DNA from: Hymenobacter lapidiphilus
GTDB taxonomy: Bacteria; Bacteroidota; Bacteroidia; Cytophagales; Hymenobacteraceae
Reading direction: 5' to 3'
DNA length: 64,000 nt
NCBI RefSeq assembly: GCF_003417065.2
Contig: NZ_QVLT01000012.1
Span: forward strand, 1-64,000
Of the stretch, positions 17,390 through 26,361 are shown one piece after another. The position numbers and the translations under genes were made by a program. Under the pieces are notes generated by a model. It ran no database searches, was not told the origin of the DNA, and saw only the letters and a list, made by a program, of their open reading frames with translations. Position 1 is the stretch's first letter. The number at the start of each line of letters is the position of its first letter.

Positions 17390-18823
17390 ATGTCCGATTC
17401 GCCCGCGCCCGTTTCCTTTGCCGATTTCAAGCTTAATAAGCAGCTGCTGACGGCCGTGGCCGAGGCAGGCTTCACCGAGCCCACGCCCGTGCAGGTGCAA
17501 ACCATTCCGCTGCTGCTGGCCGGCCACGACGTGCTGGGTATTGCCCAGACGGGCACCGGAAAAACGGCTGCTTTCGGCCTGCCGCTGCTCATGAAGGTGA
17601 AATACGCCCAGGGCATCCATCCGCGGGCGCTGATTATGGCTCCTACCCGCGAGCTGGCCATGCAGCTGGAAAAGCACCTGCAGCGCCTGGCCACCCACAC
17701 CGACCTGCGCATTTTCGCCATCTACGGCGGCCTAGGACCTAAAACCCAGATTGAAACCATTGCCCAAGGCGTCGACATCCTCATCGCAACGCCCGGCCGC
17801 CTGATGGAGCTATACATGAAAGGCTCGCTGGTGCTCAAGGAGCTGAAAACGCTGGTGCTCGACGAGGCCGACAAGATGATGGACATGGGCTTCATGCCCC
17901 AGATTCGGCGGCTGCTGGAGGTTATTCCGCGCAAGCGCCAGAACGTGCTGTTCTCGGCCACCATGCCCGATAAGGTGACCACCCTGAGCGAGGAGTTCCT
18001 GGAGTTTCCGGTGCGGGTGGAGGTGACGCCAGCCGCCACCTCGGCCCAGAACGTGACCCAGAGCCTCTACGAGGTACCCAACCTCATCACCAAAATCAAC
18101 CTACTGGAGTACCTGTTTCTCGACTGGGACACTTTCCACCGGGTGATGATTTTCACCCGCTCGAAGGCCAACGCCGAGAACGTGGCCAGCTTCCTGGCGC
18201 GCAAGGGCCACGGCGAGGTGCGGGCTATCCACGGCAACAAGGGCCAGAACACCCGCATCAACGCTATGGAGGGCTTTAAGGCCGGCGAGGTGCGCTTTCT
18301 GGTGGCTACCGATGTGGCGTCGCGCGGCATTGATGTGCCCGAGGTCAGCCACGTTATCAACTTCGATGTGCCGCTGATTTACGACGACTACGTGCACCGC
18401 ATCGGGCGCACGGGCCGGGCCCAGCATACCGGCGCGGCCATTACGTTTGCCAACGAGGCCGAAATGCACCACATGCAGCGCATCGAGGAGCTAATTCGCC
18501 AGCCTATTCCGCTACTACCGCTGCCGCCCGAGGTGAAAGTGGTGCCGACCTCATTCGAGGAGCAGCAGGAAATGGACCGCGAAAAGGATGAGCGTCGTCA
18601 GCGCGAAGACCCCACGTTCAAAGGGGCTTTCCACGAGCGGCAGGAATGGTTGAAGCCCGGCGTAACCATCGATAAGCGCACGGGCCGCGAGTACGTGGCC
18701 CAGCCAACCCGCAGCCAGAAGGGCAGCAAGGTGAGCCCCGGCAAGGGCCGCGGCTCCTCCCCCGGCGCCAAAGCCCTCAACGCCGCCAAGGGCCGCGTCG
18801 AAAACAAGCGCAAGCGGCGGTAA
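17390..18823 (+). CDS. DEAD-box ATP-dependent RNA helicase
   Basis: This is an RNA-remodelling helicase of 477 residues. All the core motifs are visible: Q motif (FTEPTPVQVQTIP), motif I AQTGTGKT, Ia PTRELAMQ, II VLDEAD, III SATMP, and the C-terminal domain with DVASRGIDVPEV and HRIGRTGRA. A basic tail of about 100 residues (KGSKVSPGKGRGSS...KRKRR) should bind RNA. It resembles the RhlE group. The start at 17390 was chosen by the nearby promoter. A large hairpin follows the stop. Confidence 0.95.
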   Translation: MSDSPAPVSFADFKLNKQLLTAVAEAGFTEPTPVQVQTIPLLLAGHDVLGIAQTGTGKTAAFGLPLLMKVKYAQGIHPRALIMAPTRELAMQLEKHLQRLATHTDLRIFAIYGGLGPKTQIETIAQGVDILIATPGRLMELYMKGSLVLKELKTLVLDEADKMMDMGFMPQIRRLLEVIPRKRQNVLFSATMPDKVTTLSEEFLEFPVRVEVTPAATSAQNVTQSLYEVPNLITKINLLEYLFLDWDTFHRVMIFTRSKANAENVASFLARKGHGEVRAIHGNKGQNTRINAMEGFKAGEVRFLVATDVASRGIDVPEVSHVINFDVPLIYDDYVHRIGRTGRAQHTGAAITFANEAEMHHMQRIEELIRQPIPLLPLPPEVKVVPTSFEEQQEMDREKDERRQREDPTFKGAFHERQEWLKPGVTIDKRTGREYVAQPTRSQKGSKVSPGKGRGSSPGAKALNAAKGRVENKRKRR

Positions 18824-18833
18824 AACAGTGCTG

Positions 18834-18913
18834 TCATTCTAAATGGCGAAGGACCGGAACAGAAGCTACCATCAAAATGGCTTCCGTTCCGGTCCTTCGC
18901 CGTTTTAGAATGA
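18834..18913. repeat. long intergenic palindrome
   Basis: Two arms of about 30 bases (TCATTCTAAATGGCGAAGGA... and the inverted copy, a few mismatches) with a loop of about 15 bases lie between convergent genes. The outer TCATTCT/AGAATGA ends are those of palindrome family A, with a different interior. It could also end transcription. Confidence 0.85.
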
Positions 18914-18923
18914 TAAGGTTTAC

Positions 18924-19373
18924 CTAATGAAAGATAGGTAGGTGGCTGAAGCGCACGACCAGCATTGTGAGGGCGAAGCCCCAGAATACGGCGCTCCAGG
19001 TCATGTGCAGCAGGATGCGCCAGCGCGGCACATGCAGCTGGGTGGCAATGACGGTGCCGCCGATGGGACTGAACAGTATCGGCGTCAGGAAGGCAATGCC
19101 AATCATGCCGAAGCGGCGGTAGATGCGCACGATGGTGCGGGTACGGCGGCTGAACAGCGGCTTGCCCTTCTCCAGCCGCCGGCGCCGCATGTGCAGCGCC
19201 CAGGCTTTTCCGACACCCGAAATCAGGATTACCGTCGTCATCATACCGGCCACCGTGAGGGCCCAGGTAACGGCCACCGGCAGGCCCGCCGCCACGCCCG
19301 TAATGGGCGCGCCGATGAACTTGAACATGCCGAAAGCAAAAACGGCGGCGTATTTCAGCAGGACTGGAAGCAA
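18924..19373 (-). CDS. small membrane protein, possibly small multidrug export family
   Basis: This 149-residue protein has about four hydrophobic segments and a basic loop (MRRRRLEKGKPLFSRRTR). The segment GMIGIAFLTPILFSPIGGTVIA (about residues 95-116) resembles the core of the small multidrug-export (PF06695-type) and DedA-like proteins. No substrate is implied. Heptamer repeats lie just upstream. Confidence 0.55.
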   Translation of the reverse strand: MLPVLLKYAAVFAFGMFKFIGAPITGVAAGLPVAVTWALTVAGMMTTVILISGVGKAWALHMRRRRLEKGKPLFSRRTRTIVRIYRRFGMIGIAFLTPILFSPIGGTVIATQLHVPRWRILLHMTWSAVFWGFALTMLVVRFSHLPIFH

Positions 19374-19379
19374 GTCTTT

Positions 19380-19412
19380 AAGCTATTAGCTGACAGCTGT
19401 TAGCTGTTAGCT
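19380..19412. repeat. degenerate AGCTRTT heptamer array
   Basis: AGCTATT, AGCTGAC, AGCTGTT and AGCTGTT follow each other in a strict seven-base period, just upstream of the small membrane protein gene. Confidence 0.75.
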
Positions 19413-19529
19413 TCTGTTTGGTAGAATTCGGTTTCGCGGAGAGCCATCATTAATGGCAATTCACCCACTCTTGGATGCGGGGTAGTTGTCCAACGCGCTT
19501 GGCGTGAAGAACTGTTCAATAGAACAAAA

Positions 19530-19559
19530 GCTATTAGCCAACAGCTGTCAGCTAACAGC
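19530..19559. repeat. degenerate AGCT heptamer array
   Basis: AGCTATT, AGCCAAC, AGCTGTC, AGCTAAC and AGCTCCC in a seven-base period end just past the upp stop codon. AGCTAACAGCT is the reverse complement of AGCTGTTAGCT, so it can pair with the array at 19380. Confidence 0.7.
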
Positions 19560-19567
19560 TCCCAACA

Positions 19568-20266
19568 TCACAGTTTACTGCCGTACGATAGGTCGCCGGC
19601 GTCGCCCAGGCCGGGCACGATGTAAGCCTGCTCGTTGAGGTCGTCGTCGAGGGCGGCCAGCCAGAGCGTGGCTTCGGGCACTTCGCGCGTGACGTACTCC
19701 ACGCCCTGGGGCGAGGCAATAACGGCCGCAATGTACACCTGCCGGGGCGTGCCGAAGCGCAGCATGGCCCGGTAGGTCTGCACCAAGCTCTTGCCCGAGG
19801 CCAGCATGGGGTCCACCAGAATCAGCACCCGCCCGTCGAGGCTGGGGGCCGAGAGGTAGTCAACCTGCACCTGCACCTGGGCCGTGCCCTCGATGCGGTA
19901 GGCCGCCACAAACGCCGAGGGCGACTGGTCGAAATAGTTAAGGAAGCCCTGGTGAAACGGCAGGCCGGCCCGTAGCACGGTGGCCAGCACCGGGAAATCG
20001 GACAGGTGCATGCTGCTGGATTCGCCCAGCGGGGTGCGCACGGTTTTGGTGGTAAAATCGAGGCCGGCGCTGATGTTGTAGGCCATAATTTCGCCCAGCC
20101 GCTGCAGGTTGCGGCGGAAGCGGAGCGAGTCTTTTTGCACGTCTACGTCGCGCAGCTCGGCTAGGAAGTGGTTGGCAATGGAAGGCTGGGCGCACAGAAT
20201 CCGCACGCGGGCGTTGGCGTGGGCGGCGGCAGTAGAATCGGCGGAGTTGGGTGTTAGGGCATCCAT
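19568..20266 (-). CDS. upp: uracil phosphoribosyltransferase
   Basis: Upp makes UMP from uracil and PRPP (pyrimidine salvage). The 232-residue protein has the PRPP-binding loop LILVDPMLASGKS (about residues 148-160) and the C-terminal uracil-binding segment YIVPGLGDAGDLSYG (about 214-228). The start ATG at 20266 overlaps the end of the upstream acyltransferase-like gene by 13 bases (ATGGATGCCCTAA), implying translational coupling. The N-terminal 20 residues are Ala-rich and variable. Confidence 0.9.
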   Translation of the reverse strand: MDALTPNSADSTAAAHANARVRILCAQPSIANHFLAELRDVDVQKDSLRFRRNLQRLGEIMAYNISAGLDFTTKTVRTPLGESSSMHLSDFPVLATVLRAGLPFHQGFLNYFDQSPSAFVAAYRIEGTAQVQVQVDYLSAPSLDGRVLILVDPMLASGKSLVQTYRAMLRFGTPRQVYIAAVIASPQGVEYVTREVPEATLWLAALDDDLNEQAYIVPGLGDAGDLSYGSKL

Positions 20267-21200
20267 TGCAGGTACCAGGGGCGTTGGGAGGTGAACGATA
20301 AGGCCGCGTACGGGACGGGCGCGGCCCCGAAGTTGGCGAAAAAACGAGCAATGGCCGGCAGCATCCCGCCCTCGAAATCGAGTACCAGCCCCGGCGTGCC
20401 GGCGTGGCGGCGGATGGTATCGTCGAGCAACAGCAGCGGCGCGGCGGCTTTTTTGCCCTCATCAGAAGCCGCCGCGAACAAATAAATCAGGCGGCTCCGG
20501 TAGCGCACGAACAGGGCTCCGGCCAGCAGGGTGCCGGTTTCGGGCTGGCGCACGGCCCGGGCTTCGAGCAGCTGCCGGCTTTGCAGTTCGGCCAGCAGCC
20601 GGCGCAGGCGGGCGTAGTGGCGCGGGCGCAGGCCGGCGGCGGGGCCCTTTGTTTGCTGGAACAGCGCCAGCAGCGGCTCGGTATCGGGCAGTTCGATTAC
20701 TATAAGCGGCGCGGCGGCGGCTTCGTGGCGCAGCAGGCGGCGGCGGTAGTCGGCGCAGTAGTCGGCCCGCAGGATTTCGTAGGCGGGGCTGAGGTCGAGC
20801 TGGTAGGTCTGCCGGGTTTCAACAGCGAACTGGCTGGGCGCGGCGGGCAGGCCGTTGGCCTCGTTGAGCTGGGTGTAGAAGCGGGCGTAGCGCTGGGTCA
20901 GCTGGGTTACTTCGGGACCGATGGTCGGGGCGCTTTCGGCGCAGGAAACCAGGCCCAGCTGCTGGGTGAAGGGCGGCTGATACACCTGCCGCCCGCCCGG
21001 CCGCCACTTCGTGGGCAGCGGCCAGACGCTGAGGTAGCGGCCGGTTTCGGGCTCGATTTGCACCAGCGCCTCCCAGCGGCCGGCCGTGGCCCGCAGCCAC
21101 CAGCTATGCGCGTACGGCACCGGCTGCGCGCCCCGGCCACGCAGGCATCCCAGGCAGGCAGGTCGAGTTCCGAAAAGCGCAGCAGACGAAACGGGGGCAT
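20254..21200 (-). CDS. GNAT-fold acyltransferase-like protein (split by one missing base)
   Basis: The N-terminus is MPPFRLLRFSELDLPAWDAC from the ATG at 21200; the body, beginning PVPYAHSWWLRATAG, is one base out of frame, with the break at about 21125-21140. One added base gives about 315 residues. The pattern 'WDAC...YAHSWWL' with a C-terminal GALFVRYRSRLIYLFAAASDEGKK matches the Bacteroidota FemAB/GNAT-like proteins that I know only as 'hypothetical, Acetyltransf_6-like'. The substrate is unknown. It is co-directional with and overlaps upp, and has a TACCTTTG box four bases before its ATG. Confidence 0.65.
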
Positions 21201-21204
21201 GGGG

Positions 21205-21212
21205 CAAAGGTA
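21205..21212 (-). promoter_or_regulatory. promoter -7 box, implies leaderless mRNA
   Basis: CAAAGGTA on the + strand is TACCTTTG on the minus strand and ends four bases before the ATG at 21200 of the acyltransferase-like gene. This supports that start and therefore the frameshift call in that gene. Confidence 0.6.
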
Positions 21213-21306
21213 GGCGGTGGGAGATGAGTGAAGGAGGGATTTGGTTAACGAGCCAACCGTTCTGGCATTTACTCCTTCACTGAATCTTTCACCCACTGAA
21301 ACTCCG

Positions 21307-21314
21307 TAGTTTTG
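21307..21314 (+). promoter_or_regulatory. promoter -7 box of the Wzi-like gene
   Basis: TAGTTTTG lies 40 bases before the ATG at 21355. Confidence 0.45.
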
Positions 21315-21354
21315 TCTCCCCGCCAACCAGCTCCGGCGTCGCGGGCTTCAGCTT

Positions 21355-23232
21355 ATGAAAAACACCTACCTGCTGCTGCCGTTGTTGGCGCTGCTGGCGG
21401 CCCCGGCTGCCGCCCAGGACACGCCCTCCACCCGCCCCACCGACGGCCAGGGCAACTGGCTCATATACGACCAGCCACCCAAGCCCGCCGAGCCCTACAA
21501 CCCGGCGTTGGATGGGCCGCAGGTGGGCCGGGGCGCCAAAACCACGATGGGCACCACCTACGTGCCGCTCGACAACGACATCTACCGGCTCATCGACCGT
21601 TACGCCATCCTGCACGGCTCCGATGAGCTGGGCGAGATTCATACGTCGGTGCGGCCCTACACCCGCACGGCTGTGGCCCGGCTGGCCGAGCGCATGCTGG
21701 CCGACTCCAGTGCCGGCCTCTCGGTCCAGGACCGCTTCAATGCACGCTATTTCCTGCGCGACAACTGGCACGACACCCGGCTCGACTCGACCATCAATGC
21801 CCGGCCCGACCCGTTTCTGAACGTACTATACCAGCGCTACTCCGATTTGTACAGCGTGGAAACGCCCGAATTCTCGTTGCGCGTGAATCCGGTGGCGGGC
21901 CTGAGCCTGGGCAATAACGATGGGGCCAAAAACTACTCCTTCCTCAATACCCGGGGCGTGCAGGTAGAAGGTACCGTGGATCAGCGGCTGGGCTTCTATG
22001 CCTTTCTGGCCGACAACCAGATGGCCGTGCCGTTCTACGTGCAGGAGCGCGTGGAGCGCGACCGGGCCGTGCCCCACGAGGGCTTCTGGAAACCGTTTAA
22101 AACCACGCCCGGCCAGTACGATTTCCTCTCGGCCCGCGGCTACGTAACCTACGCCGCCGGCCGCCACGTGAGCCTGCAGCTGGGCCACGACCGCAACCAG
22201 ATCGGCAACGGCTACCGCAGCCTCATCCTGTCGGACTACTCCTCGCCCTACCTGTTTCTGAAGGTGCAGACGCGGGTCTGGAAGTTCAAGTACCAGAACC
22301 TGTTCGCCCAGCTCATCACCGACCCCTCGGACAAGGACGCCGCCTACGACCGCAAGTTCCTGGCCATGCACCACCTGAGCCTCGACGTAATGCCCAACCT
22401 CAACATTGGCCTGTTCGAAAGCATCCTGTCAAGCTCGCGGCGCACCGATTCGGTAGTAGTAAATGGCCGGGTGCAGACACAACAGCGTAATACGTTCGAG
22501 TTGCAGTACCTCAACCCGATTATTTTTTACCGCGCCATTGAGCAGAGCGTGGGCTCGGCCGACGGCAACGCCCTGCTGGGCCTCGATTTCAAGTGGAACA
22601 TCAAGAAGCGGGTGCAGGTCTATGGCCAGATCGTGCTCGATGAGTTCGTGCTGAGCCAGATCCGGTCCGGCAGCGGCTGGTGGGCCAACAAGCAGGCCGC
22701 CCAGCTGGGGGCCAAGTACATTAATGTGGCGGGCATCAAGAACTTCGATCTGCAGGGCGAATTCAACTTTATCCGGCCTTTCACCTACCAAGCCATCGAC
22801 AAGTACCGCGACTATCAGCACGCCGCCCAGCCGCTGGCCCACCCGATGGGCGCCAACCTTTGGGAGCTGATTGGCATTGCCAGCTACCAGCCCCTGCCTC
22901 GCCTGCACGTAGTGGGCAAAGGCTTTTTGGTGAAGCAGGGCCTCGACCCCATCGATCAGAATTACGGCTCCAACGTGCTGCTGCCCTACACCACTCGCCC
23001 CGCCGAGTTCGGCTTCAAGGTGGGCAGCGGCATTACCTCCTACCTGCTGCACACCGACCTGACGGCCTCGTACCAGGCCGCCCACAACCTGTTCCTCGAC
23101 GGTAAGCTCGTCTACCGTCACCGCACCTTCAGCGGCGACGCGCCTGCCCCCGCTTACTACACGGCCGACGGCGGCGCCCTGGCTTCCATCGCCCTGCGTT
23201 GGAACATTGCCCAGCGCCTGCACGAGTTTTAG
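21355..23232 (+). CDS. Wzi-type capsule assembly outer-membrane protein
   Basis: This 625-residue exported protein has a signal peptide (MKNTYLLLPLLALLAAPAAA). It fits the Bacteroidota branch of the Wzi capsule-assembly family: an N-terminal helical stretch (DIYRLIDRYAILHGSDELGE, about residues 77-96) followed by a long beta-barrel with alternating strands and aromatic girdle residues. Wzi of Enterobacteriaceae is an 18-stranded lectin-like barrel that anchors capsule; the exact ligand here is unknown. No capsule cluster is adjacent, but other polysaccharide genes occur at 26.8, 27.6, 61.7 and 63 kb. Confidence 0.8.
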   Translation: MKNTYLLLPLLALLAAPAAAQDTPSTRPTDGQGNWLIYDQPPKPAEPYNPALDGPQVGRGAKTTMGTTYVPLDNDIYRLIDRYAILHGSDELGEIHTSVRPYTRTAVARLAERMLADSSAGLSVQDRFNARYFLRDNWHDTRLDSTINARPDPFLNVLYQRYSDLYSVETPEFSLRVNPVAGLSLGNNDGAKNYSFLNTRGVQVEGTVDQRLGFYAFLADNQMAVPFYVQERVERDRAVPHEGFWKPFKTTPGQYDFLSARGYVTYAAGRHVSLQLGHDRNQIGNGYRSLILSDYSSPYLFLKVQTRVWKFKYQNLFAQLITDPSDKDAAYDRKFLAMHHLSLDVMPNLNIGLFESILSSSRRTDSVVVNGRVQTQQRNTFELQYLNPIIFYRAIEQSVGSADGNALLGLDFKWNIKKRVQVYGQIVLDEFVLSQIRSGSGWWANKQAAQLGAKYINVAGIKNFDLQGEFNFIRPFTYQAIDKYRDYQHAAQPLAHPMGANLWELIGIASYQPLPRLHVVGKGFLVKQGLDPIDQNYGSNVLLPYTTRPAEFGFKVGSGITSYLLHTDLTASYQAAHNLFLDGKLVYRHRTFSGDAPAPAYYTADGGALASIALRWNIAQRLHEF

Positions 23233-23250
23233 GTCAAGGATTTAGAAAGG

Positions 23251-23350
23251 AACGTCATGCTGAGCTTGCCGAAGCATCTCTACCGCTTCGTTGCAACCGT
23301 CGGGGTTAGCATTGCGGTAGAGATGCTTCGGCAAGCTCAGCATGACGGTT
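23251..23350. repeat. long intergenic palindrome, family A
   Basis: Two arms of about 40 bases (AACGTCATGCTGAGCTTGCC... and its inverted copy) have a loop of about 20 bases. It follows the Wzi-like gene and ends just before the next start. Confidence 0.9.
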
Positions 23351-23374
23351 CTGTTTTCACCTATTTACCCCAAC

Positions 23375-23734
23375 ATGCGCCACGACCCAGCCACGCTGCT
23401 GCTTTACCGGCCCGTCAATCAGGCCGAGCTGGATTTGATTGCGGCTTCTGACTGGCTGGCATTTCCGCCGCGCCTGCCAGAGCAGCCGATTTTCTATCCC
23501 GTACTCAACGAGCAGTACGCCGCCCAGATAGCCCGCGACTGGAACGTGCCCTACTACAGCGTGGGCTACGTGCTGCGCTTCGCCATCGATGCCGATTACG
23601 CCGCCCAGTTTCCGGTGCAAAACGTGGGTGGCCGGGAGCACGACGAGCTGTGGGTGCCGGCCGGGGAACTGGCCGAGTTCAACCGCCAGCTAGTGGGCCG
23701 CATTGAGGTCATCAGTATTTTCGGGGCTGACTGA
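23375..23734 (+). CDS. small conserved protein, 'ADP-ribosylation/crystallin J1'-annotated type
   Basis: This 119-residue soluble protein has the conserved run LYRPVNQAELDLI, then AFPPRLPEQPIFYPVLNEQY and WVPAGELAEFNRQLVG. I remember closely similar small proteins in many phyla being annotated 'ADP-ribosylation/crystallin J1', a name without demonstrated activity. The start at 23375 lies just outside the palindrome. The function is unknown. Confidence 0.65.
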   Translation: MRHDPATLLLYRPVNQAELDLIAASDWLAFPPRLPEQPIFYPVLNEQYAAQIARDWNVPYYSVGYVLRFAIDADYAAQFPVQNVGGREHDELWVPAGELAEFNRQLVGRIEVISIFGAD

Positions 23735-23755
23735 TCTGCCGTTGCCGCCTGCCAC

Positions 23756-23789
23756 AAAGCCCCGCCGGTTGCGCACCGACGGGGCTTTA
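23756..23789. terminator. bidirectional terminator
   Basis: The stem AAAGCCCCGCCGGT / ACCGACGGGGCTTT has a five-base loop and lies between convergent genes. Confidence 0.8.
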
Positions 23790-23810
23790 TGCATCTTAAC
23801 ACCACAATTC

Positions 23811-24254
23811 TCAACCCGTAATACGGAGCGAGTTGCCGGTTTGCGCTACGGTGTACTGCTTAAGTGAGGCGGGCGGCGGGCCGGCCAGCACGGTACCGGT
23901 GCTGCTGTAGGTGCCGCCGTGCCGGGGGCACTGCACCTGGTTTGTACTGCTGTTGAAGCTGAGCGTCACGCCCTCGTGGGTACAGCTGGCCTGCAATGCC
24001 ACGTAGGCCCCGGCGCTGGTTTTGGCCACCAGTACCTGGTTGCCGGCCCCGTACACGAAGCCCGTTCCGGCCGCCAGCTGGGCATTGGCCGGAGCGGTGA
24101 GGTCGAGCGTGAAATCGATGCTACCGGGCGTTGGGGGCGGGGTCGAGCCGCCGCCGGGTCTTACGCTGTCGTCTTTACCGCAGCTGTGCAGGGTGCCGGT
24201 GGCCGCGGCGGCCGTACCCAATACGCACAGCTGAATGAAGTCCTTACGATTCAT
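23811..24254 (-). CDS. Rieske [2Fe-2S] protein
   Basis: This 147-residue exported protein has a [2Fe-2S] Rieske domain: the two ligand boxes are CTH (in ASCTHEGVTL, about residues 90-99) and CPRH (about 111-114). The N-terminus (MNRKDFIQLCVLGTAAA) looks like a short exported leader; a cysteine at LHSC might be lipidated. A proline/glycine linker separates it from the domain. The partner is not adjacent; such lone Rieske proteins usually serve as small electron carriers in the periplasm. Confidence 0.88.
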   Translation of the reverse strand: MNRKDFIQLCVLGTAAAATGTLHSCGKDDSVRPGGGSTPPPTPGSIDFTLDLTAPANAQLAAGTGFVYGAGNQVLVAKTSAGAYVALQASCTHEGVTLSFNSSTNQVQCPRHGGTYSSTGTVLAGPPPASLKQYTVAQTGNSLRITG

Positions 24255-24366
24255 ATCTGGAAGGGAAAAACTGACGGGTAACTCACGCCAGGACAGCGTA
24301 GCTGCCCGCCCTGGGGAAGATACGGTTAACTATTAGGTTTTGGACTTGGCTGATCGCCGGATACCT

Positions 24367-24374
24367 TACCTTTG
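24367..24374 (+). promoter_or_regulatory. promoter -7 box of the ABC exporter
   Basis: TACCTTTG ends nine bases before the ATG at 24384, so the leader would be only a few bases. A TTGG lies about 18 bases upstream. Confidence 0.55.
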
Positions 24375-24383
24375 CGGCAGCCC

Positions 24384-26231
24384 ATGAAAACCTACCTCCG
24401 CATTCTGCAATACGCCCGGCCCTGGGCGGCCTTTCTGCCGCAATACCTGCTGTACACCCTATTGACAACGATTTTTGGGCTGGCCAACTTCACCCTGATT
24501 ATTCCGCTGCTTCAGGTTCTGTTCGAAAAAACCGATCAGGTTCCCGCCCAGGCCCCCAGCCAGCTACCCGCTTTCCATCTCAGCCTCGACTGGGTGAAAG
24601 ACACGTTCAATTACTTCTTTGCCGACGTGCTGGCCACGCAGGGCACCATGGGTGCCCTGACCTTTGTGTGCATTATCGTAGTAGTATCGGTGCTGATGAG
24701 CAACCTGTTTCGCTACCTGAGCTTGCGGTTGCTGGCTAAGGTTCGGGCCCGCGTCATCAGCAACCTGCGCCACGATTTGTACCGCCGTATTCTGCAGCTG
24801 CAGTTGGGCTACTTTGCCGGCGAGCGGAAGGGTGATTTGATGTCGCGCTTCACGGCCGACGTGCAGGAAGTGGAATCGTCGGTGGTGAATACCATGACGG
24901 CCGTAATTCAGGAGCCGCTCAAGATTATTGCCTTTTTCGTGGTACTGTTCTACATGTCGGTGCCCCTGACGCTGTTTACCCTGATTCTGTTACCGATTTC
25001 GGGCATCCTGATTGCGGGTGTGGCTAAACGACTGCGCCACCAGGCCAAGCAAAGCCAAAGTACGCTTGGCTCCATGTTGTCGGTAATTGACGAAACGTTG
25101 GGCGGTATTCGCGTGATAAAAGCCTTCAACGCCCAGCAGTATATCGAGGGCAAGTTCGAAGAGCAAAACGACCAGTACGCCCGCACCTCGCGCCGTATCG
25201 ACAACACCCGCGACTTGGCATCACCTTTCTCAGAATTTGCGGGGGTGGCCGTGGTGGCGGGGCTGCTGTACTTCGGCGGCACCCTGATTCTGGGCGGCCA
25301 ATCCAGCCTGACGGGTGAAACCTTTATCGGCTACGTGGTGCTGTTTTCGCAGGTGCTCACGCCGGCCAAAGCCCTGTCGTCGTCGTTCGGCAACATTCAG
25401 CGCGGGCTGGTGGCCGGCGAGCGGGTGCTGAGCATCATCGACACCGAGCCGCTGATTCGCGACCGGCCCAACGCGCAGGTACTGCCGCCCTTCCAGAACC
25501 GCATCGAGTTGCGCAACCTGCGCTTCGGCTACGGCGAAGCCACGGTGCTCGACGACATCAGCCTGACGATTGAAAAAGGTAAAACGGTGGCCCTGGTAGG
25601 GCCCAGCGGCGGCGGCAAAAGTACGCTGGCCGACCTGCTGCCCCGTTTCTACGACCCTACCGGCGGCCAGCTGCTCATCGATGGCCTCGACGTGCGCGAC
25701 TGCACCATTCATTCGGTGCGCGACCAGATGGGCATCGTCACGCAGGAAAGCATTCTGTTCAACGACACCATTTTCAACAACATCCGCTTCAACACCGAGG
25801 CCACCGAGGTGGAGGTAATAGAGGCCGCCCGCATCGCCAACGCCCACGAATTCATCGTGGCCACGCCCGAGGGCTACCAGACCGTTATCGGCGACCGGGG
25901 CTCGCGCCTTTCGGGCGGCCAGCGGCAGCGTCTGAGCATTGCGCGGGCTATTCTGCGCAATCCGCCCATTCTTGTTCTCGATGAAGCCACTTCGGCCCTC
26001 GACACCGAGAGCGAGCAGCTGGTGCAGCAGGCCCTCACGCGCCTCATGCAAAACCGCACCAGCCTCGTAATTGCCCACCGCCTGAGCACCGTGCAGCACG
26101 CCGACGAAATTATCGTGCTTCAACACGGCCGCATTGTGGAGCGCGGCACCCACGAGCAGCTGCTGCGCCAGCCGGGCGGCCTCTACCAGCGCCTCAACAC
26201 GATGCAGGCTGCCGGCGGCGACCCGATTTAG
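24384..26231 (+). CDS. ABC transporter, fused permease-ATPase (MsbA-like)
   Basis: This is a 615-residue half-transporter of the exporter type, working as a dimer in the inner membrane. An N-terminal six-helix membrane domain (about residues 1-330) is followed by an ATPase domain with Walker A GPSGGGKST (about 410-418), signature LSGGQRQR, Walker B ILVLDEATSALD and the H-loop in VIAHRLSTVQ. The family includes the lipid A flippase MsbA as well as drug and peptide exporters; sequence alone does not tell which. The start at 24384 is set by the promoter. Confidence 0.9.
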   Translation: MKTYLRILQYARPWAAFLPQYLLYTLLTTIFGLANFTLIIPLLQVLFEKTDQVPAQAPSQLPAFHLSLDWVKDTFNYFFADVLATQGTMGALTFVCIIVVVSVLMSNLFRYLSLRLLAKVRARVISNLRHDLYRRILQLQLGYFAGERKGDLMSRFTADVQEVESSVVNTMTAVIQEPLKIIAFFVVLFYMSVPLTLFTLILLPISGILIAGVAKRLRHQAKQSQSTLGSMLSVIDETLGGIRVIKAFNAQQYIEGKFEEQNDQYARTSRRIDNTRDLASPFSEFAGVAVVAGLLYFGGTLILGGQSSLTGETFIGYVVLFSQVLTPAKALSSSFGNIQRGLVAGERVLSIIDTEPLIRDRPNAQVLPPFQNRIELRNLRFGYGEATVLDDISLTIEKGKTVALVGPSGGGKSTLADLLPRFYDPTGGQLLIDGLDVRDCTIHSVRDQMGIVTQESILFNDTIFNNIRFNTEATEVEVIEAARIANAHEFIVATPEGYQTVIGDRGSRLSGGQRQRLSIARAILRNPPILVLDEATSALDTESEQLVQQALTRLMQNRTSLVIAHRLSTVQHADEIIVLQHGRIVERGTHEQLLRQPGGLYQRLNTMQAAGGDPI

Positions 26232-26349
26232 CGCCCCTAAAATCTACCCAAGCTCAACCATAGAATTTTCGCTGCTTATTTGTAAAATGCTATATTTAGT
26301 CCGCCTATTCGTTTTAACCGTATGAATAGACCGCCTTTCTCTTCTGCTT

Positions 26350-26357
26350 TACCTTTG
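26350..26357 (+). promoter_or_regulatory. promoter -7 box, implies leaderless mRNA
   Basis: TACCTTTG ends four bases before the ATG at 26362. Confidence 0.6.
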
Positions 26358-26361
26358 TGAT

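Noticed and set aside
25230-26153. A 307-residue minus-strand frame inside the ABC exporter gene.
   Set aside because: Antisense shadow with no recognisable features.
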